Below, piece by piece: positions 62,946 to 64,000 of a stretch of 64,000 nt of DNA. The DNA is taken from contig NC_066513.1 of the NCBI RefSeq assembly GCF_024679095.1, positions 8,546,049 to 8,610,048 on the forward strand, written 5' to 3'. Positions within the stretch are counted from its first letter, which is position 1. The number at the start of each line of letters is the position of its first letter. The stretch is from Eriocheir sinensis (Eukaryota > Arthropoda > Malacostraca > Decapoda > Varunidae). The position numbers were made by a program, and so were the translations under genes. Under the pieces are notes generated by a model. It saw nothing but the letters and a program-made list of their open reading frames with translations. It made no database searches and was not told where the DNA came from.

Positions 62946-63309
62946 TTTTTTTTATTTTTTTTTTACGTCTTGGCCTATTGCGCCGGTAGGCTTCTTCCCG
63001 GTGGATCCTGATGGTCGGTCCAAGGTTTCTTCCCGGTAGGTCCTGATGGTCGGCCCAGCCCGTTCTGGCGCAGGCGAGTGTTTATAGTGGTGCCATCTTG
63101 CATTGGCTCATGCTGCCCTCCCGGAGCTCATCTTTAATCCTAGAATCTAGAGTCCGGGTTGATAGGTGGTCTTCTGGACAGCATGTGGGTAGTTTTAAGC
63201 CACTCGGCGGCGGCTGAAAAATCCCAGCATGGTGGCTCCGGTCGGGGATTGAACTCGCGTCCTCCTGAACGCGGGGCCGTCTTGCTATCTGTTCAGCCAC
63301 CGCCTACCC
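62946..63309 (-). mobile_element. SINE family 1, full-length copy with tRNA-derived head
   Basis: On the minus strand it starts GGTAGGCGGTGGCTGAACAG. The A box TGGCTGAACAG is at plus 63289-63299 and the B box GAGTTCAATCC at about plus 63245-63255. The body AGCATGTGGG.. and GAGCTCCGGGAGGGCAGCAT follows, then a poly-A tail (poly-T at 62946-62967). A roughly 37-bp segment (GGTCCTGATGGTCGG..) is tandemly duplicated at 62995-63060. This copy explains the truncated ones at 3289, 4077 and 42925. Confidence 0.82.
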
Positions 63310-64000
63310 AATTAGCTTAGTCTTCCTATTTCTTCATGTTGATGATTTATTTTGGCCAAAGTTTGTATTCAGTACTTGAAAAGCGTCCATAAATCATAAG
63401 AACAAGGCTCATTTTGATTATTGTATCCTTCATTTAGTTCTAAAATTGCGTTTTACAAAATGTAGTTTTACAGTTTCTATAGTCTATTTTCACTTGAGTT
63501 TGTTAGAGACCGCCCACAGTTTTTATATACTTCTCAGTTGAATGACTTTATATTCATGCTAAATACACCTATTCTATTGCCTCTCCTTCTCACATACTAC
63601 ATCCACATCACAGCCCACAGTCCCAGCTACTGTGAATATCATGTATTTGGCCAATCTGAAGCAGCCTTAATTAACTACCAGCAAAATCGAGCCCACAAAT
63701 CTCGCCTACTGTAAGCCTTTCCAGGTTCATTCATAATGCCTACAAGCTTAGACTTGTATTTAATAAGGCTAAATTAGTTGGATGTATCGTGATTCGAAAT
63801 CGCGAATCTGGCGTGCCGAATGTCATTTTCTTATTTTCGGTGAATTTGAAGGGGTTATTGTGCACGCCATGGCGTGCACCTGGTTCTCTGTCTGCCCTGC
63901 CTTCTTATCTACAGTTTCCGGGTCATCACTCTATTACTCTGGTGGTCCGTCTGTTGTCAGGTTTCCGCATGGTATATGACCTGCCTCAGCCCACTCACTT
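63310..64000. other. Intergenic DNA, nothing recognised
   Basis: AT-rich with no exon, RNA gene or repeat match that I can support. Confidence 0.45.

Overview
The window is animal nuclear DNA, probably from a decapod crustacean such as a crab. I infer this from long AT-AC, GT-AG-bounded introns, extreme microsatellite density ((TA)n, (CA)n, (GA)n) and many degenerate non-LTR retrotransposons of the kinds common in decapod assemblies. There is no operon structure, and most long open frames are repeats or dead reverse transcriptases.

One host gene can be supported. Seven plus-strand exons (2604-2694, 18260-18351, 20574-20693, 27520-27639, 27970-28118, 37856-37990, 50949-51023) splice at GT/AG sites with matching phases, apart from one frameshift in exon 7. 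Together they give about 260 residues that read as the C-terminal (second, D2) domain of a receptor-type protein tyrosine phosphatase. The upstream part (ectodomain, transmembrane segment, D1) lies beyond the left edge. The D2 is catalytically degenerate: the WPD loop reads W-A-A and the P-loop reads C-R-D-G-V-T-N, without the catalytic arginine. The introns (0.33 to 15.6 kb) hold almost everything else.

Layout. 1-2500: degenerate EN-RT LINE. 2.7-4.3 kb: minus-strand LINE and SINE pieces. 5.0-6.1 kb: TIR element. 7.3-10.6 kb: two minus-strand LINE fragments. 10.65-11.35 kb: SINE and LINE. 11.73-14.95 kb: a complete short LTR retrotransposon with 414-bp LTRs and internal minisatellites but no polymerase. 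15.6-17.9 kb: LINE. 18.3-20.7 kb: exons 2 and 3 around a CR1-like LINE. 20.7-26.4 kb: a large minisatellite split by a fold-back element that contains a LINE with a 518-residue open RT frame. 26.8-28.1 kb: LINE tails, then exons 4 and 5. 28.1-37.8 kb: a large intron with a perfect 41-bp hairpin, several TIR elements, a LINE and a 440-bp fold-back. 37.9 kb: exon 6 of this list (called exon 7 if the uncertain 19428 exon is counted; I use E1-E7 in order below). 38-50.9 kb: nested LINEs, SINEs and MITEs. 50.95 kb: last exon, then (TA)n. 51-64 kb: downstream intergenic DNA with more LINE copies, microsatellites and a SINE.

The repeats are nested, and several insertions can be dated relative to each other by target duplications or by comparison with an uninterrupted copy in this same window.
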